A stretch of DNA of 64,000 nt from Sporocytophaga myxococcoides (lineage in GTDB: Bacteria; Bacteroidota; Bacteroidia; Cytophagales; Cytophagaceae): NCBI RefSeq assembly GCF_000775915.1, contig NZ_BBLT01000003.1, positions 248,001 to 312,000 on the forward strand. The letters run 5' to 3'. Shown here one piece after another: positions 8,985-18,810 of this stretch. The translations under genes were made by a program, and so were the position numbers. Below the pieces are notes generated by a model that had not been told where the DNA came from, did not search any database, and worked only from the letters and a program-made list of their open reading frames with translations. The first letter of the stretch is position 1, and each line of letters opens with the position of its first letter.

Positions 8985-10241
8985 ATGAGAAAGAATCTCA
9001 TTGTAACGGTTTTATTATTACTCCTTTTTACTCAGCTAAGCAGTAATGAAACGTCCTTTAACAGGCTTGAGGATTTAAACGATTTTTTTGCCTTAAAATG
9101 GAAAAGATTCATAGGCGGGACCTCTTACAGGACTAATATCACTTATTATAATGGAAATATAATAGTTGGCTCAAATGGAATGCATTATGCAGATTACTCT
9201 GTAACGGATAAGAATAATGGAGTTTATTTTTTAAGCGCTAAAACTGGGAGCATTTTAAAGCATATAGAAAAGGAGGGATTTGGGGATGAAGACGTAAATG
9301 GAGTTGCGATTCATAATGGCAGAGTTTTCTTTGGAAATGACAATGATGAAATTTTTTGTTACTCCACTGCCGGAAAGTTATTATGGAGTATGCCTGCATC
9401 TGGAGACATAGAATCTGCCCCTGCTTTGATCAATATAAATAACGACCATGTCAAAGATCCTGTTTTTGCTACAGAAACTGGAGAAATTGCAGCTTATAAT
9501 GGAGTAAACGGTAAAAAGCTTTGGAGTTTCAAGCAGGAAGGCTTTAACGGATGGGAGCAAACTCAAAACAGATTTGTGTTTCGTATTGCCGCTCATTTTA
9601 AAAATGGTTCAGGATTTATGTGCAAGCCGCTTACCTATGATATAGACAATGATGATGTTTTAGATGTCTTAGTAACCTCCAAAGATGGTATTGTTTATGC
9701 TATAGACGGATCAAACGGGGAAGAGCTTTGGAAATACAACACATTTTTCTTTGGCACTACTCAATCACCTGTCAATATTAAATACAGAGGAAAGAATTAC
9801 TTTGGAATAACTTCAGGGAAATCCATCCTGTTGTTAGATAAGGCAGGCAAAAAGCAATTTGAGTTTGCATTTTCACATTGGATTTCAGATGCGCTTCCGG
9901 TAGTACTTCCGGATAATAAACTGATCGTTTGTCATGAAAATGGAATAAGTGTATTGAATTTTGATACAGGAGACATTAAGTATTCTGCCATAGAAGGGAA
10001 AATTACGGCAACCCCGATTGTTGAGGATGCCTTTGAAAAAGGAGTTAGTCAGGTCATAGTGCCCATGGAATCTGGTAAACTTGCTTTTTTGGGTATAGAT
10101 GGAAGTATTCAGAAGGTATTTTCCTTTTCTAAGGGTTCAGAGTGCTCTCCATTGTTTGTCGATGTTGACGGAGATAATAAAAAGGAGCTGCTTATAAGCA
10201 GTTATGATGGTTATTTGTATTGCTACCAGATTAAAAGATGA
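8985..10241 (+). CDS. Secreted PQQ-like/FG-GAP beta-propeller protein
   Basis: The product is 418 residues with a signal peptide (MRKNLIVTVLLLLLFTQLSS). The chain contains repeated propeller blades: GVYFLSAKTGSILK, IAAYNGVNGKKLWSF, VYAIDGSNGEELWKY and LLLDKAGKKQFEF. These are the AxDxxTGxxxW type blades of PQQ-like propellers (BamB and quinoprotein folds). Asp-rich stretches such as DIDNDDVLDVLV and DVDGDNKKELLIS look like Ca-binding FG-GAP loops. No dehydrogenase motif is present, so it is more likely a binding or scaffold protein than an enzyme. Its stop overlaps the next start by 4 nt (ATGA), indicating translational coupling with the membrane-anchored partner. Confidence 0.82.
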   Translation: MRKNLIVTVLLLLLFTQLSSNETSFNRLEDLNDFFALKWKRFIGGTSYRTNITYYNGNIIVGSNGMHYADYSVTDKNNGVYFLSAKTGSILKHIEKEGFGDEDVNGVAIHNGRVFFGNDNDEIFCYSTAGKLLWSMPASGDIESAPALININNDHVKDPVFATETGEIAAYNGVNGKKLWSFKQEGFNGWEQTQNRFVFRIAAHFKNGSGFMCKPLTYDIDNDDVLDVLVTSKDGIVYAIDGSNGEELWKYNTFFFGTTQSPVNIKYRGKNYFGITSGKSILLLDKAGKKQFEFAFSHWISDALPVVLPDNKLIVCHENGISVLNFDTGDIKYSAIEGKITATPIVEDAFEKGVSQVIVPMESGKLAFLGIDGSIQKVFSFSKGSECSPLFVDVDGDNKKELLISSYDGYLYCYQIKR

Positions 10242-11533
10242 AAAAAGTAGTCAGAAATTGGTATCTATTATTGTTGCTCGCCTTTTTAGGTTGGGCCGGA
10301 GTTTTTTATTACTTGGTAAAGAAAGAGACGCCGGTGATAATAGGACCTTTTGAAAAAGTAAATGTACCTTATGAGACTTTCGAAATATATGGGGAAGAAG
10401 GTGGAGAGTTCATTTCTCAAAGAGGAACAAAAATTATCATTCCTGCAAAAGCCTTTGTAGATAAAAATGGTGAATTGATTAATGACAGAGTATTAATAAA
10501 ATATAGACAACTAGACAACGCTGCAGATATTTTTTTAAGTGGTCTTCCAATGAATTATGATTCGACAGGTGAAAGACTCCTTGAAACTGCAGAAGTTATT
10601 GAAATTAAAGCATTCGTTAGAAATAAACCCGTATTTCTTGCGGCAGGAAGTAAAATTGATTTAAAATACACTGCTTCTGCACCACTAACTTCCGATTATG
10701 GGTTTTATCATTTTGATACAGAGAATCTTCTTTGGCAATATTCAAATGATTATTCAAAAGAAAAGCTAACTGCTTTTGAGGTGGGAGATGAAAAATATGT
10801 CTCTAGTGTAAGGATGCGTAAAGAAGATTTATTTCTTTTTGACCTAGAAATTGACCAGGATGATTATCCGGAGTTAAAAGATTTTAAGGACCTCAAGTGG
10901 GCATATATTGGAAATAATGATAAAATCGATCCAAGGAAGAATTCTTGGGCATTTAAGGTTTTATGGACCAAAACACAGTTGAAACTTATAGACCATGGAA
11001 ATAAGATTTACCAGCTTGTCTTATCTAATAACGAAGGAAGAAGCTTTAAAACCCTGATTACACCTTATAGAGAAGAACTTCTGCAAAATCAGGTAGAATA
11101 CATAGCAGCTGGCAAGGTAAAAGGCAATAAAACTTCGAAGTTGGAGGAAAAATCTATTAAATATAACCTGTCTCTTAACCAGACAGGTGCATGGAATATT
11201 GCCAGAAAAAGACTAAAGGAGGAGGAGCAGATATATCTTTCAACGCTTAAATTTTCAAACCCTTCTCTAAGAGTTTCAGAGAAAGAAGTATACTTGTTGG
11301 ATATGGAATTTAATACAGTAAGGAAAATTTCCGGTAAAGCTGCTCAAAAGGTGTCCATTAAACCATCTTCTAACCTGATTGTTATTTCTGTTGATGGAGA
11401 AAATCAAATATCATTTGATAAGATTTCTGAAATTAAATCAGGACCAATTACTGGTGTCCTGGAGTTCTATCTGATGCAATGCGAGGAAACCATTAAATCT
11501 TATAACCATTTTCATAAATTATTAACCATGTGA
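10238..11533 (+). CDS. Membrane-anchored hypothetical protein coupled to beta-propeller
   Basis: The product is 431 residues with an N-terminal anchor (residues 8-28, WYLLLLLAFLGWAGVFYYLV) and a long extracytoplasmic domain. The segment GTKIIIPAKAFVDKNGELI followed by FLSGLPMNYDS is found in a family of Cytophagales surface proteins that resembles a ZU5-like or Ig-like fold; a precise function is not known to me. The middle and C-terminal parts show no motif. The start overlaps the stop of the beta-propeller gene by 4 nt, so the two proteins probably act together at the cell envelope. No terminator was found after it. Confidence 0.65.
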   Translation: MKKVVRNWYLLLLLAFLGWAGVFYYLVKKETPVIIGPFEKVNVPYETFEIYGEEGGEFISQRGTKIIIPAKAFVDKNGELINDRVLIKYRQLDNAADIFLSGLPMNYDSTGERLLETAEVIEIKAFVRNKPVFLAAGSKIDLKYTASAPLTSDYGFYHFDTENLLWQYSNDYSKEKLTAFEVGDEKYVSSVRMRKEDLFLFDLEIDQDDYPELKDFKDLKWAYIGNNDKIDPRKNSWAFKVLWTKTQLKLIDHGNKIYQLVLSNNEGRSFKTLITPYREELLQNQVEYIAAGKVKGNKTSKLEEKSIKYNLSLNQTGAWNIARKRLKEEEQIYLSTLKFSNPSLRVSEKEVYLLDMEFNTVRKISGKAAQKVSIKPSSNLIVISVDGENQISFDKISEIKSGPITGVLEFYLMQCEETIKSYNHFHKLLTM

Positions 11534-12126
11534 TTTTCATAAAAGATTTTCTTTGTTGTAGGGGTTTTAATTGTAAGTAGTGAAGAAAAATTTATAACAT
11601 TTTTAAGATTTCAATCAATTTTTGCCCTATTTTTTAATAGAAGCGCGATCTTATTTGTTGCTGTAAAAGTGCTTTTTTTTGCCCCATATCCTATAAAATA
11701 AATAGACTAATAGCCTGGCTTTACTTGCCACTATAATTAAAAAAAATATTAGAATAATCCAAAATAAGATTGTTTGTTTTCGAATAAATAAATTTCCTGG
11801 CTTTAATAATCCAAAATTGCTGGTTTTTTAAACTTTTTTTTTTTATATTTAATCAGTCGTCTTTGAAAAAAACTGCCTTAAAATTGTTTGATCAGGCCGA
11901 TAAAAGATATCAAAAGATAGATGTAAGAAATCGGGGGGATTTGTAAGTCTTTTCTTGGATAATTTGAGGTAACTTTGATAAAAAGACCCATTTTCAGCAC
12001 CCTGAAATGGGATTTGGAACCAATTTTCGATTATTCAGGTAAAGATTAACTCGCTTTTATTTAAGTAGATCCCCACTAAAAATAGAAATATCATAATACA
12101 GATTATTGGAAAATAATTTCAGGTTA
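11534..12126. other. Long gltB leader / intergenic region
   Basis: This gap of about 590 bp is very A/T-rich, with several homopolymer A and T runs, and has no protein-like frame. Its right part is more mixed in composition and carries an imperfect hairpin (see separate entry). The promoter of gltBD must lie here; no exact TTG/TAnnTTTG pair was found. Confidence 0.5.
11987..12011 (+). promoter_or_regulatory. Hairpin in the gltB leader
   Basis: The arms CCCATTTTCAG and CTGAAATGGG form a 10-bp stem with one bulged T and a CACC loop, 115 nt before the gltB start. No T run follows, so it is not a standard terminator. It could be an operator or an RNA control element for the ammonia-assimilation operon; this is inference. 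Confidence 0.35.
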
Positions 12127-15100
12127 ATGGCAGAACAAGAAACTTCTGGATTGTACGATTCCAGCTTTGAGCGTGACTCATGCGGTATCGGATTTGTCGC
12201 CAACGTGAAGGGAAGAAAATCCCATGAGATCGTTGATAATGCTCTCAAAATGCTTGCAAGAATGGAGCATAGGGGGGCATGTGGTTGCGAAAATAACACG
12301 GGTGATGGAGCGGGTATTCTTATCCAGGTTCCGCACGAGTTTTTCGTAGACGAGTGTGTCAAGATCGGAATTAAACTTCCGCCATTCGGACAGTATGGTG
12401 TGGGAACTGTGTTTTTCCCAAAAGATGAGAAGCTTCGTGAAGATTGCAGAGCAATTCTGAATAGAAATATTGAGAAATTGGGATTGACTTTGCTTGGTTA
12501 CAGAAAACTTCCTACAAACAATTCAGACATAGGACCGAGCGCTATAGCTGTAGAGCCGACTATGGAACAGGTATTTGTTCAAAAGCCAGACAGCATCAAA
12601 ACAAGCGACGATTTTGAGCGAAAGCTGTTTATCCTTAGAAATTATACTACCAGAATCGTAAGGGAAACTTTTCAGCTGCCTAATATCAATGACGCTTTCC
12701 ATATTGTGTCGTTGTCATACAAAACAATTGTTTACAAAGGTCAGTTGATGACTGCTCAGGTAAGATCTTTCTTCCCTGATCTTCAGAATAAAAGAGTAGT
12801 ATCTGCCATTGCGGTTGTTCACTCTAGATTCTCTACCAACACATTCCCATCATTCAGACTTGCGCAGCCTTTCAGATATATTGCTCACAATGGCGAGATC
12901 AATACTGTAAAAGGCAATGTTAACTGGATGAGAGCTCAGGAAGCCGGATTTGAATCCAAATACTTTACCAGAGAAGAGCTGGATATGATACTGCCTATCT
13001 GCGATTCTACCGCTTCTGACTCTGCTAATCTGGATAATGCTATTGAGCTTTTGGTTCTTAGCGGACGATCCCTTCCTCATGTTATGATGATGCTTGTTCC
13101 TGAAGCTTGGGACGGCAATAAAGACATGACTGAAGAGAAGAAGGCATTCTACGAATATCATGCCGCGCTTATGGAGCCTTGGGATGGACCAGCTTCGATT
13201 TCTTTCACCGATGGTAAAATAGTTGGCGCTACACTTGATAGAAACGGATTAAGACCATCCAGATGGTGCGTAACTGAAGATGACATTGTAATTATGGCAT
13301 CTGAAGCAGGTGTTGTTGATGTAGATCCTGCTAAAATCGTTAAAAAAGGAAGACTCCAGCCTGGTAAAATGTTCGTTGTTGACCTTGAGCAAGGTAAAAT
13401 CATCAGCGACGAAGACCTGAAAAAGGAAATCTGTACTAGCAAGCCATACAAAGAGTGGCTTAAAAATAAAATCAAGATTAAAGACCTTCCGGAGCCTCTT
13501 GGAACATTCCATCAGCCTGACGAAAGTACTTTGTTAAAAAGACAACAGGCTTTTGGTTACAGCAAGGAAGATCTTAAAACAATTATTGCAGAAATGGCTG
13601 CAACGGGAAAAGAGCCTATCGGATCTATGGGTACCGATGCTCCTCTTGCCATCCTTTCTGATCAGAGCCAGCACTTGTCTCACTACTTCAAGCAATTGTT
13701 TGCTCAGGTAACGAATCCTCCAATTGACCCTATCCGTGAAAAGATGGTTATGTCATTGGTGTCTTACGTTGGTGGTTCCCTTAACCTTCTTGAAGAGTCT
13801 CCCCTTCATTGCAGACAAGTGGAGCTTAGCCAGCCAATCCTTACAAATAAGGACCTTGAGAAGTTAAGATATTTGGATCAGGCTTACTTCCAGACCAAAA
13901 CAATCAATATATTCTTCAAAGCAGAAGACAAACCTGGAACGCTTGAAAAAGCGCTTAACAGAATTTGCCAATATGCTGCTGATGCGGTTGAAGATGGATT
14001 CTCAATTATCCTTCTTTCTGATAGAAGTGTAGATACCAGCCATGCTGCAATTCCTTCTCTTCTTGCTACTGCCGCAGTGCACCACCATTTGATGAGAAAA
14101 GGCCTTAGAGGAAAAGTAGGAATCGTGGTTGAAGCCGGAGATGCATGGGAAGTACATCATTTTGCTACGCTTATCAGCTTCGGTGCTTCTGCTGTTAACC
14201 CTTATCTTGCTTTTGAAAGTATCGTAGATCTTAAGAAGAAAAGTATTCTTAAAGTGGATCTTCCAGAAGAGAAGCTGTTCTATAACTACATCAAAGCTAT
14301 TAATGAAGGCTTGTTGAAAGTATTCTCTAAAATGGGTATTTCAACACTTCAGTCTTATCAGGGAGCTCAGATTTTCGAAGCGCTTGGTATTCACAAGGAA
14401 GTAATCGACAAATATTTCACTAATACAGTTTCAAGAATTGGTGGTCTTACTTTAGACGGAATTGCAAAAGAGGCTTTATTAAAGCATGAAACTGCATTCC
14501 CTGAAACTCCTGTCTACAATCCGAAGCTAGAGGTTGGTGGTATTTATCAGTGGAAACGTAGAGGTGAATTCCACTTATTCAACCCTCAGACAATTCACTT
14601 ATTACAGCAGGCTACAAAAACCGGAGATTATCAGATTTACAAGAAATATGCTAAACTGATCAATGACCAAAGTGATAAAGCTGCAACATTAAGAAGCTTA
14701 TTAAAATTCAAATCAAGTAACGATCCTATTCCTTTGAGTGAAGTGGAGCCGATGGAAAGCATTTTCAAACGCTTTGCTACCGGTGCAATGTCTTTTGGCT
14801 CTATTTCTCATGAAGCTCACTCAACTCTTGCGATTGCCATGAATAGAATCGGCGGAAAAAGCAACTGCGGAGAAGGCGGAGAAGATGAAATCAGATTTGA
14901 GAAAAAGGCAAATGGAGATTGGGAAAGATCTGCTATAAAACAAGTTGCATCAGGAAGATTTGGCGTTACCAGCTATTATCTTGCTAATGCCGATGAGTTA
15001 CAAATAAAAATGGCTCAGGGTGCTAAACCTGGAGAAGGTGGTCAGCTTCCTGGTCATAAAGTGGACGACTGGATCGGACGTGTAAGACATTCTACTCCTG

Positions 15101-16683
15101 GAGTAGGTCTTATTTCTCCCCCGCCTCACCATGATATCTATTCTATTGAGGACCTTGCTCAGTTGATTTTCGACCTTAAAAATTCGAACCCGAAAGCAAG
15201 AATCAACGTGAAACTTGTTTCTGAAGCTGGTGTTGGAACAATCGCTGCAGGTGTTGCTAAAGCTCACTCAGACGTAGTTCTTATCGCTGGTCACGATGGT
15301 GGTACGGGTGCTTCTCCAATTAGTTCTATCAAACATGCAGGTCTGCCTTGGGAGCTTGGTCTTGCTGAAGCTCACCAGACACTTGTAAAAAATAACTTAA
15401 GAAGCCGTATCGTTGTTCAGGCAGATGGTCAGATGAAAACCGGAAGAGATCTTGCAATTGCTGCCCTTCTCGGAGCTGAAGAGTGGGGTGTTGCAACTGC
15501 CGCACTTGTTTCCACTGGCTGTATTATCATGCGTAAATGTCATCTGAATACCTGTCCGGTAGGTGTTGCAACTCAGGACAAAGAACTTAGAGCTTTATTT
15601 ACTGGAAAACCTGAGCATGTTGTGAATCTATTCACTTTCATGGCTAGTGAATTAAGAGAAATAATGGCCGAACTTGGTTTCAGAACGGTTAATGAAATGA
15701 TTGGTCAGGTAGATAAGCTTGAAGTGCGTGACAACATTACTCACTGGAAGCATAGGAACATCGATCTTTCTGCAATCCTATTCAAAGCACCTGCAGGTCC
15801 TGAAGTGGGTATCTACAAGCAGATGGAGCAGGATCACGGTATTGATGCAATCCTTGATCTTGAGATGATCAAGCAGGCTAAACCTGCATTGGATGCTCAA
15901 AAACCAGTAACAGGTGAATTCAATATTACCAATATTGATCGTTCTGCGGGAACAATGCTTTCTTACGAAATCTCTACGAGATATAATGGACAAGGACTAC
16001 CAGCAGGAACTATTCATTATAAATTTAAAGGTTCTGCCGGTCAAAGCTTCGGAGCATTTGGAGCGCCTGGTATCAAGTTTGAATTGGAAGGTGAGTCAAA
16101 TGACTACTTTGGAAAAGGACTATCAGGAGGTCGCTTAATTCTTTACCCGGATAAATCTTCAAAATTCAATCCAAGCGATAACATCATCGTTGGAAACGTT
16201 TGCTTCTATGGAGCAACTTCCGGAGATGCTTATATCCGTGGACAAGCTGGCGAGCGTTTCTGCGTGCGTAACTCAGGAGCTAAAGCTGTTGTCGAAGGTG
16301 TTGGAGATCACGGTTGCGAATACATGACTGGTGGTATCGCTGTCATCCTTGGAGAAACAGGAAGAAACTTTGCAGCAGGTATGAGCGGTGGTATCGCTTA
16401 TGTTTACGATCCGCAAAAGAAATTCCCTGCAAGATGCAACATGGAAATGGTGGAGTTTGACAAGATGTCTGACGAAGATGCAGACTCTCTGAAAGAACTG
16501 ATCAAAAATCATCACACTTTCACAGGAAGTGATGTAGCTGAAAATATATTAAATAACTGGGACAGTGCGCTTGCAGACTTTGTAAAAGTAATGCCTACAG
16601 ATTACAAAGCTGTCCTACTGAAAAGAAAACAACAATTAAATAAGGGAACTACAGACAAGGAGGTCTTGGTACAACATGGGTAA
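12127..16683 (+). CDS. gltB: Glutamate synthase, large (alpha) subunit
   Basis: The enzyme transfers the amide nitrogen of glutamine to 2-oxoglutarate, giving two glutamates, with GltD supplying electrons. ATG 12127 (after TTCAGGTTA) gives 1518 residues, the usual length; a TTG at 12106 is less likely. The class II amidotransferase Cys is in RDSCGIGFV, residue 19, so a short propeptide must be removed to expose it. The central domain and FMN-binding synthase domain follow (GGEDEIRF, GHDGGTGASP). The 3Fe-4S motif C-X5-C-X4-C is seen in GCIIMRKCHLNTCPVG. The C-terminal GXGXG-type beta-helix contains GGRLILYP and GGIAYVYD. It overlaps gltD by 8 nt. Confidence 0.97.
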   Translation: MAEQETSGLYDSSFERDSCGIGFVANVKGRKSHEIVDNALKMLARMEHRGACGCENNTGDGAGILIQVPHEFFVDECVKIGIKLPPFGQYGVGTVFFPKDEKLREDCRAILNRNIEKLGLTLLGYRKLPTNNSDIGPSAIAVEPTMEQVFVQKPDSIKTSDDFERKLFILRNYTTRIVRETFQLPNINDAFHIVSLSYKTIVYKGQLMTAQVRSFFPDLQNKRVVSAIAVVHSRFSTNTFPSFRLAQPFRYIAHNGEINTVKGNVNWMRAQEAGFESKYFTREELDMILPICDSTASDSANLDNAIELLVLSGRSLPHVMMMLVPEAWDGNKDMTEEKKAFYEYHAALMEPWDGPASISFTDGKIVGATLDRNGLRPSRWCVTEDDIVIMASEAGVVDVDPAKIVKKGRLQPGKMFVVDLEQGKIISDEDLKKEICTSKPYKEWLKNKIKIKDLPEPLGTFHQPDESTLLKRQQAFGYSKEDLKTIIAEMAATGKEPIGSMGTDAPLAILSDQSQHLSHYFKQLFAQVTNPPIDPIREKMVMSLVSYVGGSLNLLEESPLHCRQVELSQPILTNKDLEKLRYLDQAYFQTKTINIFFKAEDKPGTLEKALNRICQYAADAVEDGFSIILLSDRSVDTSHAAIPSLLATAAVHHHLMRKGLRGKVGIVVEAGDAWEVHHFATLISFGASAVNPYLAFESIVDLKKKSILKVDLPEEKLFYNYIKAINEGLLKVFSKMGISTLQSYQGAQIFEALGIHKEVIDKYFTNTVSRIGGLTLDGIAKEALLKHETAFPETPVYNPKLEVGGIYQWKRRGEFHLFNPQTIHLLQQATKTGDYQIYKKYAKLINDQSDKAATLRSLLKFKSSNDPIPLSEVEPMESIFKRFATGAMSFGSISHEAHSTLAIAMNRIGGKSNCGEGGEDEIRFEKKANGDWERSAIKQVASGRFGVTSYYLANADELQIKMAQGAKPGEGGQLPGHKVDDWIGRVRHSTPGVGLISPPPHHDIYSIEDLAQLIFDLKNSNPKARINVKLVSEAGVGTIAAGVAKAHSDVVLIAGHDGGTGASPISSIKHAGLPWELGLAEAHQTLVKNNLRSRIVVQADGQMKTGRDLAIAALLGAEEWGVATAALVSTGCIIMRKCHLNTCPVGVATQDKELRALFTGKPEHVVNLFTFMASELREIMAELGFRTVNEMIGQVDKLEVRDNITHWKHRNIDLSAILFKAPAGPEVGIYKQMEQDHGIDAILDLEMIKQAKPALDAQKPVTGEFNITNIDRSAGTMLSYEISTRYNGQGLPAGTIHYKFKGSAGQSFGAFGAPGIKFELEGESNDYFGKGLSGGRLILYPDKSSKFNPSDNIIVGNVCFYGATSGDAYIRGQAGERFCVRNSGAKAVVEGVGDHGCEYMTGGIAVILGETGRNFAAGMSGGIAYVYDPQKKFPARCNMEMVEFDKMSDEDADSLKELIKNHHTFTGSDVAENILNNWDSALADFVKVMPTDYKAVLLKRKQQLNKGTTDKEVLVQHG

Positions 16684-18154
16684 GCCAACGGGATTCATGG
16701 AATTCGGCAGAGAACTGCCAAAGAAAAGAGATCCTAAAGACAGGATCGGTGATTACAAAGAATTGTATTTGGAATTCGGAACTGAGAAGGTAGAAACTCA
16801 GGCCTCCAGATGTATGAACTGTGGCGTACCTTTCTGCCACAGTGGTTGTCCGCTTGGCAACATTATACCTGAATTCAATGATGCAGTTTATGAAAAGAAC
16901 TGGGAGGAAGCGGCTGAAATCCTTCTTTCTACAAATAACTTCCCTGAATTTACAGGAAGAATTTGTCCGGCTCCTTGTGAGGCTGCCTGTGTATTAGGTA
17001 TCAATAAACCTCCTGTGACGATCGAAGAAATCGAAAAAAATATCATTGAGGTTGCTTTTGCTAAAGGTTATATCAAACCTAAGGCTCCAAAAGAAAGAAC
17101 AGATAAAAAGGTAGCGGTGATCGGTTCTGGTCCTGCTGGTCTTGCAACTGCTGCTCAGCTGAACAAAGCAGGACATTCTGTTACTGTTTTTGAAAGAGCT
17201 GATCAGATTGGTGGACTTCTTCGTTACGGTATTCCTGACTTCAAATTAGAGAAGTGGGTCGTGGAAAGAAGAGTAAAGCTGATGGAAGAAGAGGGTGTTG
17301 TTTTCAAAACAAACTCTAATGTTGGCGAGAACGTGAAGGTAAAAGATGTATTGAAGGATTTTGATGCTATCGTTCTTACCGGTGGTTCTACAATTCCAAG
17401 AGATGTACCTATTCCCGGAAGAAATCTTAAAGGTGTTCATTTTGCCATGGAATTCCTTACTCAGCAAAATGGCCGTGTAAGCGGAAAAACCTTTAAGCCT
17501 GAGGAAGAAATTTGGGCAACAGGAAAAAATGTTGTTGTTATCGGTGGTGGTGATACAGGCTCTGACTGTGTCGGTACATCTAACAGACATAAAGCAAAAT
17601 CAATCACTCAGGTTGAATTATTGCCTAAGCCTCCTGCAGAAAGAGACGCAACAATGCCTTGGCCAAACTGGCCGATGATTCTGAGAACATCTACTTCACA
17701 CGAAGAAGGTTGCGACAGAAACTGGGCAATATTCACTAAGGAATTCATTGGAGATAGTGATGGTAAGCTTACCGGCATAAAAATCGCTGAGATGGGCTGG
17801 AGTACTCCTGAAGATGGCAAAATGCCAAAATATCAGGAAGTGCCGGGCACTGAAAAGATCATTCCTTGTGAATTGGCGCTTCTTGCTATCGGATTTCTAC
17901 ATCCACAACATTCAGGTATGCTTAATGAGCTTGGTGTTGAGTACGATGAAAGAGGAAATGTAAAGTGTAATGAGAAATATCAGACTTCTGTACCAAAAGT
18001 ATTCTCTGCAGGAGATATGAGAAGAGGTCAGTCGCTTGTAGTTTGGGCTATCTCTGAAGGTAGAGAAGCTGCAAGACACGTGGACACTTTCCTTATGGGT
18101 GAATCTAAGCTTGAGGCTAAAGATGTCTCAATGCTTAATGTTAACAGTCTTTAA
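16676..18154 (+). CDS. gltD: Glutamate synthase, small (beta) subunit
   Basis: This 492-residue flavoprotein oxidises NAD(P)H and passes electrons to GltB. The N-terminal 4Fe-4S ligand clusters are CMNCGVPFCHSGCPLGN and CPAPCEAAC. The FAD-binding GSGPAGLAT and NAD(P)-binding GGGDTGSDC motifs are intact, and a second FAD contact occurs near FSAGDMRRGQSLVVWA. The ATG overlaps the gltB end and is preceded by AAGGAGGT (16658-16665), an unusually good Shine-Dalgarno for this phylum, which should secure reinitiation inside the gltB tail. A strong terminator ends the operon. Confidence 0.97.
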   Translation: MGKPTGFMEFGRELPKKRDPKDRIGDYKELYLEFGTEKVETQASRCMNCGVPFCHSGCPLGNIIPEFNDAVYEKNWEEAAEILLSTNNFPEFTGRICPAPCEAACVLGINKPPVTIEEIEKNIIEVAFAKGYIKPKAPKERTDKKVAVIGSGPAGLATAAQLNKAGHSVTVFERADQIGGLLRYGIPDFKLEKWVVERRVKLMEEEGVVFKTNSNVGENVKVKDVLKDFDAIVLTGGSTIPRDVPIPGRNLKGVHFAMEFLTQQNGRVSGKTFKPEEEIWATGKNVVVIGGGDTGSDCVGTSNRHKAKSITQVELLPKPPAERDATMPWPNWPMILRTSTSHEEGCDRNWAIFTKEFIGDSDGKLTGIKIAEMGWSTPEDGKMPKYQEVPGTEKIIPCELALLAIGFLHPQHSGMLNELGVEYDERGNVKCNEKYQTSVPKVFSAGDMRRGQSLVVWAISEGREAARHVDTFLMGESKLEAKDVSMLNVNSL

Positions 18155-18185
18155 TATCCTATAACTTAAAATTGATTATGATATG

Positions 18186-18216
18186 AAAACCTTCGGTGTA
18201 AGCCGAAGGTTTTTTT
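18186..18216 (+). terminator. Rho-independent terminator of gltBD
   Basis: The stem AAAACCTTCGG / CCGAAGGTTTT has a 6-nt loop (TGTAAG) and is followed by a T run, 31 nt after gltD. Confidence 0.92.
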
Positions 18217-18267
18217 ATTCTCTTTACTTTCTTTTTATATATTTAATCAAAATCACAATTTGACAAT

Positions 18268-18810
18268 ATGCCTGTAATAAAAGCTTTGAATGGAATAAAA
18301 CCCGAGTTCGGAAAGAATATCTATATAGCCGAAAATGCCACAATTGTAGGGGATGTAAAGATGGGGGATGATTGCACCGTATGGTTTAACGCAGTAATTA
18401 GAGGTGATGTAAACTCAATCACAATAGGAAACAAAGTGAATATTCAGGATGGAGCATGCGTTCATTGTACCTATCAGAAGGCAGCAACAACCATTGGAAA
18501 TAATGTCTCAATCGGCCATCATGCCATAGTTCACGGTTGTACACTCGAAGATAATGTTCTTGTTGGTATGGGAGCAATAATCATGGATCATGCATATGTC
18601 GAGAAAAATTCTATCATAGCTGCAGGAGCAGTGGTCCTGGAAAATACAAGAATTGAATCTGGAAGCATATATGCGGGAGTGCCGGCAAAGAAGGTAAAAG
18701 ACGCCGGTAGTGAACATGTGGAAGGTATAATTAACCGGATAGCAAACAACTACATTAAATATGCAGGCTGGTATAAAGATAGCAGTGAAGATATTTCTAT
18801 AGAGAAATGA
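18268..18810 (+). CDS. Gamma-carbonic anhydrase family protein (hexapeptide repeat)
   Basis: The product is 180 residues of left-handed beta-helix hexapeptide repeats, as in PaaY/YrdA proteins. Visible landmarks are VWFNAVIRGDV, NIQDGACVH and IGHHAIVHGC, which supply the His residues that bind zinc in the gamma-class carbonic anhydrases. The family forms trimers; activity as carbonic anhydrase, or as a thioester hydrolase or chaperone in PaaY relatives, cannot be told apart here. Its stop overlaps the start of the glycosyltransferase gene by 4 nt, making it the first gene of a coupled three-gene unit. It starts just after the gltBD terminator. Confidence 0.9.
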   Translation: MPVIKALNGIKPEFGKNIYIAENATIVGDVKMGDDCTVWFNAVIRGDVNSITIGNKVNIQDGACVHCTYQKAATTIGNNVSIGHHAIVHGCTLEDNVLVGMGAIIMDHAYVEKNSIIAAGAVVLENTRIESGSIYAGVPAKKVKDAGSEHVEGIINRIANNYIKYAGWYKDSSEDISIEK

